Shown: positions 41,275-50,334, counted from the stretch's first letter. The stretch is 64,000 nt of DNA from MFWN01 sp964594115 (GCA_964594115.1 CAZQLD010000003.1:9388-73387); one strand, 5' to 3'. Numbers and translations: made by a program. The notes: generated from the sequence alone by a model not told the origin.

Positions 41275-43428
41275 TTAACCTGCAACTCCTGCAAGCGCTA
41301 CTGCTGCAAGGATAGATAAGACAATTGTAGAAATCAAAGCTGTTACTAAATAAAGTAAAGAGCCAAACTTTAGATAGTTTGCTGTGTCATACTTCTTCTT
41401 TAATTTATCTTCTCCTGCATCTACTGTTACTAGAGTTCCTGTTAAAATAAAGATTATTTCTATAATATAAATGCCAATAGCTACCTGCAAAAAGTAAGGG
41501 GAAATCATTTTTGTAACATCAAAAATTTGAGTTATTGAAGATATGCTGCCTATGCCAATATCTGTATCTGTTCCAAGAGAAGATAGTATCTGCAGCTTGT
41601 TAAGAATAAGGGTTATCATACTAGCCAATCCGACAACAATTCCTGCTAAAAGTGGAGCTAAAAATGTCATGTTGCTCTTCATATCTGAAACAACTTCTGC
41701 CAATAAGTCTCTCAGTCTCTCATTTATCTTATGAATATTTTTTATATACTCTGATATAGACATTAAACTTCTTGCTGCTACCTGTAACCCTCTTTTAACA
41801 CTTTCAACTAAAATTCTCATGCTCATCCTTATTAAATCAGAGGGATAATAAATAATAGCCCCTCTTTTTTCATTAAATATAGAATCTTCCAGCGACATTC
41901 CTGCCTGATGCAAATTTGTATTTACAATCCTGAAAAAATCTTCTGTAGATGTGCCTTTTGAAGAGCCTGCAACTTTTGAAAAAGCAACTTCTGCTGGCAA
42001 ACCATCCCCTATTCTGTTTCCAAGCTGAAATAACGAGCTAGTAAACTCACCCTCAAGTTTCTTGGTATTTTCCCTTGCCTTAATCAAATCTTTTGTTTTC
42101 AATGAAAAAGCTACAGAAAAAAACAAAGCTATACTTATTGGAATAAACAAACTAAGCAACACTGCAATAGGTCCAAAAGGCCCAACCACCCCCGCACTTG
42201 TAGTTTGAAAATCAAAAATCTTTAAATTTCCAAAATACTCTAAACCAAGCTCAGAAAAAGTATAATCTCTTTGCAAATTAAAGATTGAAGGAAAAGCAGT
42301 ATACTGAAATATAAAAGGAAGGGTTCCAAGTAAAAACAAAGGTAAGCAAATAAGAAATGCAGTAAAATAAGGCTTCTTGCTTTTATATTTATCATAAAGA
42401 GGATTTAATTCTAAGATGTTTGTTTCACCATAACCTCCTGGCCTTTTTAACATAATCTGGGTTGTTAAATAAAAAACAAGAAAAGGAATAAGCAGATTAA
42501 ACAAAACAACAACATGATACCACTGAATAAGTCCTTTTAATAAAGTAGAAGCAAGAGGCAGTAATGCAAGACCAAGAGTTGGAAGGATAATTCCTAACAT
42601 ATATAAATTAGTTAAAGGACTCCTGATTTTTCTGCTGTATTTTAACATTCTCTCATAAACCCCGTCAAGAATTACCTGTAAAGCCCTTTCCAGAGTAGCA
42701 ATTCTTCTTGCCTCATTTGGTTCATATAAACTACTCTCTATTAAGTGAAAACTCTCTATAAACTCTATACTGCTTCCTCTCCAGGTCTCAAGATACGAAT
42801 CTAAACTTTCTTTAATGCTACTATACTTACCTGTCTCTACATCCCAAAAAATCTTCTTGAAATCTAAAGATAAAGGCATCTGTAGATGTTGAGAGGCAAA
42901 CCTTATAGCCCTCTCTAAATTACTTGTGTGTTTCATATAAACAACCACATAAAGTACGCAAGGCACCATCTGGCTACTAGCCTTTAATCTCCATTTATTA
43001 GCCAAGCGAGAAGGCATACTATAAAAATAATAAAATAAGAATAAAGCTACGAATAAAACTAAAAATAAGAAAAGGACTGGAAAACTCCCTGCTATAAAAT
43101 AAATCCCTAAAGACAAGAATACTCCTACAAAAAAACTCAGTAATAAAGCAGCCAAAGCAAGAGTCATAACCTGGCTTGGGTTAACATCAAGATGCGCCAC
43201 ATCTAGCTGTTTTTGTATCTTAACCTCATCTTTTTTTGCAAGCTTTATTTTTATTAGATTTCCTAAACTAGCACACCATTTTTCATATCTTGAAAGCTCA
43301 GGCGCCATCTCTCTTTTAAATTGGAGATACTCTCTACTAAAATCCTTTTGTTTTCCTAAAAAAGGGTCTGTATGAATCTCATTTTCTATTTTTCTAGAAT
43401 ATTTTTTAAAAATATCATCAACCTTCAT
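41275..43428 (-). CDS. tadC: TadC/GspF-like filament platform protein, duplicated domain
   Basis: A 717-residue polytopic membrane protein. A cytoplasmic N-terminal part is followed by membrane helices and two type II secretion F-like cytoplasmic domains (around residues 160-310 and 470-640), each followed by hairpin helices, the double-domain layout of archaeal TadC/FlaJ relatives. It would anchor the ATPase and move pilin subunits into the growing filament. The ATG at 43428 is preceded by AGAGGTAAA and by a 48-bp repeat shared with the pilin operon; the longer frame from 43455 is not used. Confidence 0.85.
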   Translation of the reverse strand: MKVDDIFKKYSRKIENEIHTDPFLGKQKDFSREYLQFKREMAPELSRYEKWCASLGNLIKIKLAKKDEVKIQKQLDVAHLDVNPSQVMTLALAALLLSFFVGVFLSLGIYFIAGSFPVLFLFLVLFVALFLFYYFYSMPSRLANKWRLKASSQMVPCVLYVVVYMKHTSNLERAIRFASQHLQMPLSLDFKKIFWDVETGKYSSIKESLDSYLETWRGSSIEFIESFHLIESSLYEPNEARRIATLERALQVILDGVYERMLKYSRKIRSPLTNLYMLGIILPTLGLALLPLASTLLKGLIQWYHVVVLFNLLIPFLVFYLTTQIMLKRPGGYGETNILELNPLYDKYKSKKPYFTAFLICLPLFLLGTLPFIFQYTAFPSIFNLQRDYTFSELGLEYFGNLKIFDFQTTSAGVVGPFGPIAVLLSLFIPISIALFFSVAFSLKTKDLIKARENTKKLEGEFTSSLFQLGNRIGDGLPAEVAFSKVAGSSKGTSTEDFFRIVNTNLHQAGMSLEDSIFNEKRGAIIYYPSDLIRMSMRILVESVKRGLQVAARSLMSISEYIKNIHKINERLRDLLAEVVSDMKSNMTFLAPLLAGIVVGLASMITLILNKLQILSSLGTDTDIGIGSISSITQIFDVTKMISPYFLQVAIGIYIIEIIFILTGTLVTVDAGEDKLKKKYDTANYLKFGSLLYLVTALISTIVLSILAAVALAGVAG

Positions 43429-43432
43429 TTTA

Positions 43433-43480
43433 CCTCTTTTATATAAAATAAACAAAGAAAATCACTTAATAAATATTCTG
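43433..43480 (-). repeat. 48-bp exact repeat at the tadC start
   Basis: The block is identical to 38001-38048. In this copy it ends directly in the Shine-Dalgarno AGAGG and the tadC ATG four bases later, so it functions as promoter plus leader. TATA-like ATATTTATT and TTTATATAAAAG lie in it. Confidence 0.88.
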
Positions 43481-43520
43481 TTAATCCTCAATACTAAATT
43501 TTTACTTTACCTTAAAACCC

Positions 43521-45797
43521 TTACATCTTCTTAATGTAATTTTTCATCCAGTCCTGGAATTCAGGGAAAACTCTTTCTGAAGTTGGCAGGCCAACTTCTT
43601 CTCGGATTTTATCAGAAATCTCATGAAAAGCATTATTAGACAGAGAGTTAAATTTAGCCTCTAATAAAATAGGAATTTTAAGCTTTTCTGATATATTGAC
43701 AATTTCTTGTTTTATTCTAGCCCTTAGCATAATATTATCATAAACAGCATCCCAATCTCCTGCCCAGCCTTTAACATTAGCTGCTATAGCTTTTATAACT
43801 TCAGAATCTCCATTAATAAGTTCAGGGGTAGCTTCTAGCTCATCTTTTTCTACATTATATCTTAATAAATCCACAAAACCCTTTTCTTCTAAAGGATCCT
43901 TGGTCCAGTGTTTTCTTACTTCTGAAAGCTGAACAGCTCTTTTCCAGGAATGTAACCCATCAGGACTTTTAACAGGATTTGTTATTAAAATTATATCTGT
44001 TGCTTTAAAACTTGTTACTGGCACTTCTAAATCATTTACAACTCTGTCAAAAATAGCATAAGGAGAGGCTCCATGAATTGTTCCCGCTACAACATTAGCT
44101 AGCGCTCCAATCCTCATTGCCTCATAAAGTGCTTTTGCTTCTAAACTTCTGACTTCCCCAACAATCAAACAACTATCTCCTAATCTTAAACTTACTCTAA
44201 TACCTTCATCTGCTGCTATTTCAGTTGTAGTTTTTAATAAAGCAGCCCTCACCTTCATTCTCAGTATATCATAGTTTAGTTTTCTTAATGTATCTACTGG
44301 CAACTCTAAAACATCTTCTAATACAATTGTTCTGTATTTAGGAAGAATTTCTAACATTAAAGCCCCCAACATTGAACTCTTTCCACTAGACCTTGTCCCC
44401 CCTATCAAGAGCGTTCTGCTTCCACTTATTAAAAAGGATAATAAACCTGCAGTCAGACTATTAATCATCCTATTTTTGATAAAAAGAGGCAGTGTCCAGG
44501 GTTCTTCTCTGTGTCTTCTAAAAGCATAAGCCAAGCCTGTAGGAGAAAGAGGCTGTTGAATTATAGCAACTCTCGCCCTTATATGCCCTAACAATAAATC
44601 AGTATCAAGAACAGGGTTTGCTTCATCTAAAGGCCTTCCTGACAACATCCTGAATTTAGCAGCCCATGAATCTGCATCTTCCTGACTTGGCATAATGTTA
44701 GTGGTACACTCATCAAATTCCTGATGCCTTACAAAAACTGGATTAAGAGTTATTGGTGAATTAAGAACAATATCCTGTATATTCTTGTCCTGTAGCAATA
44801 CTTCAATTAAACCAAAACCAATTGTATGCCTAACCAAGATTGTAGCTAGCTTGTTTAACTCAGAATAAGATAATTTTATTCTCTTGTTTTTAGCTAATTC
44901 TTGCAGCAAGTCTCTGGAAACATTGAAAAATACGCTTCTTGTTCTTTCTGGATCTGTAAATTCCTCTGACTTTGGCTCATGCTCAATTAAAACATTCCTT
45001 GCTAGATTAAGAAGCAAGTGAAAATCTTCGTCTAAAGTATATTCAGGAGGCATTAAATGATAAATATACTTAGAATCATTTTTTTTCTTTAGTATTGTGA
45101 CACTGCTCTTATCATAACCTGAAGCAATTTCATACTGGCTCATAATTTCTGTATCTTCTGGAAGGGTTGCTACAAGTCTTGTAAAAGTAAAATTAGGAAT
45201 TGTATCAGGCCTGAAAAACTGAACATAAATTTCCCTGTCTCCTACTTTATATCCCCCAAGGTAAGGAATGGCTTGCTTTACAAGCTGAATAGCCCCTAAT
45301 AACGCTAAAAATTTCTCAAGTAAACGAATAAAACTCATCTGGTCTGCTTTTAATTGTAAGGTTATCCTATCAAAAGCAATTCTCTCATCTCTGAGAGTTC
45401 TTTTTAATTCTATATAACAAGCAATAGGATCTCTTTTCAAAAGGTCAAGAAGGTAATTCACAATACTATATCTCTTACCTACCGCCTGATTAAACATGGT
45501 TAATTTTTCTGGAGCTAAAATCCTCTCTTGTTTTGTCAGATAAGTATATAACTGAGCCACTTCCTGCAATAAAGAAATTTCAGAAAAATCATAGCAATAA
45601 TTTCTCTGCTGAACAAAAACTATCTTAGCTATTTGCGGGTTTTGCATTAACAAATCAACAGTTCTTGCCATGACCTCTGGATTTTCAGCTAAATTTGGCA
45701 CGCTTGGAGAACCAAGATAATTCACGTATAAAATATCCTGCCCAGCCTCTCTCTGAACCTCAAAAGCATACAAAGGAGTTCCTTTTTTAAATAACAT
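43521..45797 (-). CDS. tadA: TadA/CpaF-type secretion ATPase
   Basis: The motor ATPase of the filament/secretion system, 758 residues. A long N-terminal region (1-300) is followed by the VirB11-like core: GFGLIEVLLQDKNIQDIVLN, Walker A GGTRSSGKSS (466-475), Walker B-like CLIVGEVRS (about 553-560) and GTIHGASPYAIFDRV. The N-terminal extension is longer than in most members and may bind TadC or the membrane. The next gene is the platform protein on the same strand. A leader repeat of family 1 lies upstream. Confidence 0.92.
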   Translation of the reverse strand: MLFKKGTPLYAFEVQREAGQDILYVNYLGSPSVPNLAENPEVMARTVDLLMQNPQIAKIVFVQQRNYCYDFSEISLLQEVAQLYTYLTKQERILAPEKLTMFNQAVGKRYSIVNYLLDLLKRDPIACYIELKRTLRDERIAFDRITLQLKADQMSFIRLLEKFLALLGAIQLVKQAIPYLGGYKVGDREIYVQFFRPDTIPNFTFTRLVATLPEDTEIMSQYEIASGYDKSSVTILKKKNDSKYIYHLMPPEYTLDEDFHLLLNLARNVLIEHEPKSEEFTDPERTRSVFFNVSRDLLQELAKNKRIKLSYSELNKLATILVRHTIGFGLIEVLLQDKNIQDIVLNSPITLNPVFVRHQEFDECTTNIMPSQEDADSWAAKFRMLSGRPLDEANPVLDTDLLLGHIRARVAIIQQPLSPTGLAYAFRRHREEPWTLPLFIKNRMINSLTAGLLSFLISGSRTLLIGGTRSSGKSSMLGALMLEILPKYRTIVLEDVLELPVDTLRKLNYDILRMKVRAALLKTTTEIAADEGIRVSLRLGDSCLIVGEVRSLEAKALYEAMRIGALANVVAGTIHGASPYAIFDRVVNDLEVPVTSFKATDIILITNPVKSPDGLHSWKRAVQLSEVRKHWTKDPLEEKGFVDLLRYNVEKDELEATPELINGDSEVIKAIAANVKGWAGDWDAVYDNIMLRARIKQEIVNISEKLKIPILLEAKFNSLSNNAFHEISDKIREEVGLPTSERVFPEFQDWMKNYIKKM

Positions 45798-45818
45798 TTT
45801 CTCTTTTTCAAAAGTTAG

Positions 45819-45862
45819 TTTCTTTCTTCTTAATGTTCTTTCTTTTCTAAAGAAAGAAGTTA
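45819..45862 (-). repeat. Leader repeat family 1, tadA copy
   Basis: The most divergent family member lies 21 bases upstream of the tadA ATG. It keeps the hairpin core with arms TTCTTTC and GAAAGAA and the flanking TTTCTTTCTTC, and a TATA-like ATTTTAATAT lies about 25 bp upstream. Confidence 0.75.
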
Positions 45863-45965
45863 GGATATTAAAATCTTGCTATTAACTAAAATCCATAGAT
45901 AACCTCATTCTCATACAAACAATTTTAAACCCTTGTTTCTTTATTTTTTTATAAAAAAGAGAAAA

Positions 45966-46292
45966 ATGCCAGAGCAAATTTCCCCAACAGAATCCCCTAT
46001 AACCTCTTTATTATCAGAGTTTAATACTAAACTTAGGGACATAGAAGAAAGACAGAGACTTATTAAAGATAGAGTCTTGCTTATAGGAGAAAATCTTGTA
46101 AATAGAAAAGAAGAATCAATAAAAGAAATGTCTGAATTGAAAGTCAAAACAGAAAATTTAGAAAAAGAAATAGAAAGACTAAAAGAGACTATAACAAGCT
46201 TAATAGAAGAAACCAAAAATCTGGCTAGGAAATCTGAACTAGAAATCTTACAAAGACAGTTTAAAATATTCCAACCATTAATTAAAAAATAG
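45966..46292 (+). CDS. Coiled-coil protein next to the ATPase (108 residues)
   Basis: After a short Ser/Thr-rich start (MPEQISPTESPITSLLSEF) most of the protein is one predicted coiled coil (KLRDIEERQRLIKDRV and on to LEKEIERLKETITSLIEET). The frame begins further upstream but the ATG at 45966 gives a soluble protein and is preferred. It is divergent from tadA and precedes another coiled-coil gene; archaella also have coiled-coil accessory proteins (FlaC/D/E), which this pair may replace. Confidence 0.65.
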   Translation: MPEQISPTESPITSLLSEFNTKLRDIEERQRLIKDRVLLIGENLVNRKEESIKEMSELKVKTENLEKEIERLKETITSLIEETKNLARKSELEILQRQFKIFQPLIKK

Positions 46293-46337
46293 CTTTCAGA
46301 AAAATATTAAAAAAATTAAACATTAAAAAAGCAAAAA

Positions 46338-47231
46338 ATGCCTCTGGTTGAAAAAATAAGTCAAATGCAAAAACAGGGTTTAAAAGAAGGTGAAATAATG
46401 CAAAAATTGCGAGAAGAGGGGATTTCTCCACGTGAGATAAATGAAGCTTTAGAACAAAGTAAAGTAAAATCAGCTGTTTCTAATTCAGATGACATTCCTA
46501 GTTTAATAGAATCTTCTCCTAGAAGAAATAGACCTGGAGAATTTTTTGGACAAGAAATAAGTGGACAGCTTATGCCTGAAATGCAAGTTAAAGAAACAAG
46601 ATTCCCAACAAATGCCCCGCCAATGCAACAACAAATGCCTCCATCTACCCAAGAGACAATGCCCCCTCCAATACAAGAAGTGCCTGAAGAGATGCCTGAA
46701 GAAATGCAGTTTGAACCACCTCCCCAAATACAAGAAGCAGGAACTGGAGAATTTAGAGAAGAAGCATACCCCCCTACATACCCAGAGTATGAATATCCTG
46801 AACAAGCAATAGACACAGACATAATGACAGAAGTTGCAGAGCAAATAATATATGAAAAAACAGAAAAACTGCAACAACAAATCTCTGAGCTATTAGGATT
46901 TAAAGTAGAGACAGAGGGAAGAGTCAGTAATATACATGAAAGATTAAGAAGAATAGAAATGATGATAGACAAACTACAAACTTCTATTTTAGGAGAAATT
47001 GGAAATTATGGAAAAAACATTTCGGACTTAAAAGATGAAATGATAGCAACACAAGACTCATTTTCCAAAATTCTCACTCCACTGTCCGAAAACATGGAAA
47101 AATTAAAAAAAATAAGCAAGTCTTCTCCAAAAACAACAAAAACCAAAACAGTCACAAAAGAAAAAAAGGAAAAGAAAAAACCAAAAAGAAAGACAAAAAA
47201 AGATACTTTTGAGAATTATTTAAGAAGTTAA
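46338..47231 (+). CDS. Coiled-coil, Pro/Met/Gln-rich cytoplasmic protein (297 residues)
   Basis: Residues 1-45 form a UBA-like helical module (MQKQGLKEGEIMQKLREEGI, SPREINEALEQSK). A low-complexity Pro/Gln/Met region (PPMQQQMPPSTQ, MPPPIQEVPEEMPEEM) follows, then a coiled coil (about 160-250) and a very basic tail (KKEKKKPKRKTKKDTF). The set suggests a scaffold that connects the ATPase with other partners. It is cotranscribed with the upstream coiled-coil gene. Confidence 0.65.
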   Translation: MPLVEKISQMQKQGLKEGEIMQKLREEGISPREINEALEQSKVKSAVSNSDDIPSLIESSPRRNRPGEFFGQEISGQLMPEMQVKETRFPTNAPPMQQQMPPSTQETMPPPIQEVPEEMPEEMQFEPPPQIQEAGTGEFREEAYPPTYPEYEYPEQAIDTDIMTEVAEQIIYEKTEKLQQQISELLGFKVETEGRVSNIHERLRRIEMMIDKLQTSILGEIGNYGKNISDLKDEMIATQDSFSKILTPLSENMEKLKKISKSSPKTTKTKTVTKEKKEKKKPKRKTKKDTFENYLRS

Positions 47232-47233
47232 GT

Positions 47234-48448
47234 CTAATTTTCTAATGCTTCTAATAATTTTTTTTCTGTTGTTGTTACATGTCCGACAAACTTGTCTGCT
47301 GCCCCATAAAAACCATGAACTATTCCTTCACTAGAAATTGCATATCCTGTTGGAAAAACAACACTTCCAGCTACTAATCCTTCTCTTTCCCAAGGCTCTG
47401 TAGCTGAATAAAGAGGTTTTCTAGTTCTTGCTAAAACTTTCTGAGGATTTTGACTATCTAATAAAACTGCCCCCCATTGATAGTTTCTCTTAGGAAACAA
47501 ACTAGCTCCATGATAACTTAACAATACTCCTTGTTCTAATTTTAAAGGAGGCCCTCCCAAACCTATATGACTTTTCTCCCAATCATATTTTCTCTCTAAT
47601 AAAATATATTTCTCCAACTTGCTCACTATATCTACCCAAAACTCATGTTTTGCTAAATCTTCAAAACTTTTAATATAAATAATCTGGATATCTGGAAGAA
47701 GCCTTATAACAATCCCATAATACTCAATTACTCCTTCTCCAATATCTGTCATTACTTTATTTGGCCATAAACAACAATCTTTCACACCCAAAATAGGAGT
47801 CTCTGGAAGATCCTGACGCCTAGATTTCTTTGCCTCTTCTAATGTCTGTCTGCCAAAACTAGCCTCCCAAATTTTCTTATAACGCTCTTGCCTAACAAGA
47901 GATATTGCTTCTTCTGCAATTATATTTGGGAAAAAAATATTAAATTGCTCCCATTTAGAAAAATCTTTTGGGCTGTTCCTAAAAGTTCTAACATAAGAAG
48001 TTCTTGTATCAAATCCATTAAAATTAACAAGAAATCCGTGTAAAGGAGCTTCTTCAGATAATTTTATTGCTCTGAAATCTTCAACACCCATTCTTCCATG
48101 AGGAGCCTCTGCCTGAAAAACAGTCTGCTCTTCAGGAAATAATTTAACATCAAGGCCTTGCAAACGACCCTGTCTTTTTACAATACAAGACTTCTTAACA
48201 TTAGCTTTTTTATAACACTCTCTATAAATAAGTCTTGGAAACAGAGTAATCTTATCTTTATCTTCAGTATCCTGAACAACAAGTGCATTTGTTATTCCTA
48301 ATCTCTCAAACCCTCCCCCTGTTCTTAATCCTTGTGGAGGAATAAACTGATTTTCTTTAGGAGATAATAAAACTTTCTTTAAACCTAAACGAGTTTCACT
48401 CTCTTTTTTAGAATCTTGTCTCGGCGGTGGCTCATCTAAAGCTTCCAT
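47234..48448 (-). CDS. GH130-like glycoside phosphorylase/hydrolase
   Basis: The 404-residue product has a five-bladed propeller-like pattern and motifs of family GH130: RMGVEDFRAIKL, HIGLGGPPLKLEQGVLLSYHGA, and the end WEREGLVAGSVVFPTGYAIS with GFYGAADKFVG. Members phosphorolyse or hydrolyse beta-mannosides. A role in trimming glycans on surface filaments is plausible because of its place between filament genes, but it is inference. It converges on the coiled-coil gene (gap of two bases). Confidence 0.82.
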   Translation of the reverse strand: MEALDEPPPRQDSKKESETRLGLKKVLLSPKENQFIPPQGLRTGGGFERLGITNALVVQDTEDKDKITLFPRLIYRECYKKANVKKSCIVKRQGRLQGLDVKLFPEEQTVFQAEAPHGRMGVEDFRAIKLSEEAPLHGFLVNFNGFDTRTSYVRTFRNSPKDFSKWEQFNIFFPNIIAEEAISLVRQERYKKIWEASFGRQTLEEAKKSRRQDLPETPILGVKDCCLWPNKVMTDIGEGVIEYYGIVIRLLPDIQIIYIKSFEDLAKHEFWVDIVSKLEKYILLERKYDWEKSHIGLGGPPLKLEQGVLLSYHGASLFPKRNYQWGAVLLDSQNPQKVLARTRKPLYSATEPWEREGLVAGSVVFPTGYAISSEGIVHGFYGAADKFVGHVTTTEKKLLEALEN

Positions 48449-48625
48449 GACCCTTTTACACTAAATTTTAAAGTATTTAAACATTGAGAAAAGCTTAAAT
48501 ACCTGAATAGATACCACTAATAAGTTACAATAAACAGAAAGATTTATAAATACTATTTACTAAATAAAAATAAGATTAAAGGAAATAAGGTTTTAGAAAA
48601 AGCTTAATCAAAAACAATAACTAAA

Positions 48626-49126
48626 ATGGCAATAGATTTTTCATGGATAAGTGAAGGGCTACCTATTTTTGGCTTTGCCCTTATCTTTGTTTTAGTTTAT
48701 GCTATACTTGCAAAAACAAAGATTTTTGGAAGTAAGTGGATTAATGCTATAATGGGATTTATTTTTGCTGTTATTTTCTTATCATTTTCTCACGTTAGAG
48801 ATTATATTGTAAATGCAACTGTCTGGTTCACTGTTCTTATGACAATATTGTTTTTCTTTTTATTAATAATTGTATTTGTAATTAAAGAACCTGAATCTTT
48901 TATGAAACCCCTCACAATAGTCTTTATTGTCTTACTAGGTTTAATCTTGATTATAACACTTTTCTACTCTTTTCCAAGCACCCAAGCTTATCTTCCAGGG
49001 ACAAGTGAAGCAGGAGCAAATGATTTTTTACTAAGAATAAAACATTTTGTTCTTGGAACAAAATTTCTCAATGGAGCCTTGCTCTTAATAATTGCTATTA
49101 TAGTAGGATTTCTCATAACAAGATAA
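48626..49126 (+). CDS. Multi-span membrane protein, paralogue A of three
   Basis: A 166-residue protein with about five hydrophobic helices. The stretch IFGFALIFVLVYAILAKTKI followed by WINAIMGFIFAVIFLSF matches the two minus-strand neighbours: ILAKTKIFG/ILVKSQIIG/ILDKTKLLG and a following INAIM or INMVI. These three proteins are surely one family. A TATA box at 48540-48550 lies about 80 bp upstream, so this message has a longer leader than most. Function unknown; perhaps part of the filament base. Confidence 0.78.
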   Translation: MAIDFSWISEGLPIFGFALIFVLVYAILAKTKIFGSKWINAIMGFIFAVIFLSFSHVRDYIVNATVWFTVLMTILFFFLLIIVFVIKEPESFMKPLTIVFIVLLGLILIITLFYSFPSTQAYLPGTSEAGANDFLLRIKHFVLGTKFLNGALLLIIAIIVGFLITR

Positions 49127-49140
49127 TTCTATAAGAAAAA

Positions 49141-49689
49141 TTAAGTAGTTTTGATTGTGTTCTGCTGACCTTTTGCTGCTAAAACTATCAAAACTATCAA
49201 ACCTATAACAACTATTCCTACAATTATTGCATTAAGATACTCACGCCACCACCAAGCTCCCCATAAAAAGGTTTCATAAGAAGATAAAGCAGATAAAACA
49301 ACGATTACTGCTATTACCATAGCTATGCTAAAAAAAGTAATTCTCCACCATCTTTCCTGGCTTGTAAAAAATAGCCCCGTCAGTATTAAACCTACTAAAA
49401 GTATTGCTATGCCAATTCCTGCATAAGGAAAAAGGACTCGGAAAAAACTACGAAAACCAGGAGAAGTTATAGATAACAAAGCTACAGCCAAAGCAATAAC
49501 CATATTAATCCCCCTATACTCTCCTATAATCTGTGATTTCACTAATATTCCAAAAACAACTGCAAAAACTAATAAAAAGGGAACAACAAACTCAAATACT
49601 CCCATATACTCCCAATCCTGCAGAATATCTGCTACACTACTTCCTCCCCATGCATAAAATACTGTTAATAAGTTGGACATCACACTCAT
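49141..49689 (-). CDS. Multi-span membrane protein, paralogue B of three
   Basis: A 182-residue protein with an N-terminal segment DILQDWEYMGVFEFVVPFLL and helices that include VFGILVKSQIIGEYRGINMV. It shares family features with the genes at 48626 and 49783. A leader repeat of family 1 lies just upstream, followed by AAAGAGGAAA before the ATG. It converges with the plus-strand paralogue, 14 bases apart. Confidence 0.78.
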   Translation of the reverse strand: MSVMSNLLTVFYAWGGSSVADILQDWEYMGVFEFVVPFLLVFAVVFGILVKSQIIGEYRGINMVIALAVALLSITSPGFRSFFRVLFPYAGIGIAILLVGLILTGLFFTSQERWWRITFFSIAMVIAVIVVLSALSSYETFLWGAWWWREYLNAIIVGIVVIGLIVLIVLAAKGQQNTIKTT

Positions 49690-49701
49690 TTTTCCTCTTT
49701 A

Positions 49702-49745
49702 TTTCTTTCTTCCTAAGTTCTTTCTTTTTTAAAGAAAGAGGCTAT
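49702..49745 (-). repeat. Leader repeat family 1, copy upstream of paralogue B
   Basis: This copy differs from the radA copy at only one base in 44. It lies 12 bases upstream of the ATG, with the Shine-Dalgarno AAGAGG between, and a TATA-like ATATTTAAAC about 10 bases above it. Confidence 0.88.
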
Positions 49746-49782
49746 GTTTAAATATGTTTTGGTTCTTTAGCTTTTCTCCCCC

Positions 49783-50292
49783 TTATTCGCTAGAACCCCC
49801 GCTTTTTTTCCCAGAAGTAAGAACAATTGCTATAGCTCCTCCAATTATAGCAATTACTAAAAAATTAATCAGGATTTTTCCAGCATAATCTCTCTCTACT
49901 ACTGCATTATAGATATAATCCCATGCTCCTGTTATCCACAAAACAGCCACTATAACTGCCAAACCAAAAATAATTCCTAAAGCAATTTTTAGTCCTTTAT
50001 TTAAAACATCTCCTTCTTTTTTAGCACTTATAAAACCATAAAGCAGCATAAAAACAAATAAAATAACAAGAGATACAACAAAAAAAGGTATAAGCTTTAT
50101 GATAATATTTCTTGCAAAAGGAAATCCTATCAAAATTATGCCAATAACAAAGCTCATTATAGCATTAATCTGCTTCTTTCCTTCTCCTAGTAGCTTTGTC
50201 TTATCAAGAATTGCAAAAACTAAAGTAAAAACTAGTAAAAACGGCAAGATAATATCAACAAATATTGGGTCTGAAAAGATAGTTTCAACCAT
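49783..50292 (-). CDS. Multi-span membrane protein, paralogue C of three
   Basis: A 169-residue protein: FVDIILPFLLVFTLVFAILD, KTKLLGEGKKQINAIMSFVI, three further helices and a short Ser/Gly tail (SGKKSGGSSE). The same charged turn K-T/S-x-hydrophobic-G after the first helix and INAIM in the second define the family. Two leader-type blocks lie upstream. The function is unknown; the close spacing with its paralogues suggests a complex. Confidence 0.78.
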   Translation of the reverse strand: MVETIFSDPIFVDIILPFLLVFTLVFAILDKTKLLGEGKKQINAIMSFVIGIILIGFPFARNIIIKLIPFFVVSLVILFVFMLLYGFISAKKEGDVLNKGLKIALGIIFGLAVIVAVLWITGAWDYIYNAVVERDYAGKILINFLVIAIIGGAIAIVLTSGKKSGGSSE

Positions 50293-50334
50293 TTTCTCTT
50301 TTTATTCTAAACTTAAAAGTTTACCTCTTTTATA

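Noticed and set aside
46361..46972. 203-residue minus-strand frame opposite the coiled-coil protein
   Set aside because: It is the Ser/Cys-rich antisense of a Met/Pro/Gln-rich gene and has no supporting signals.
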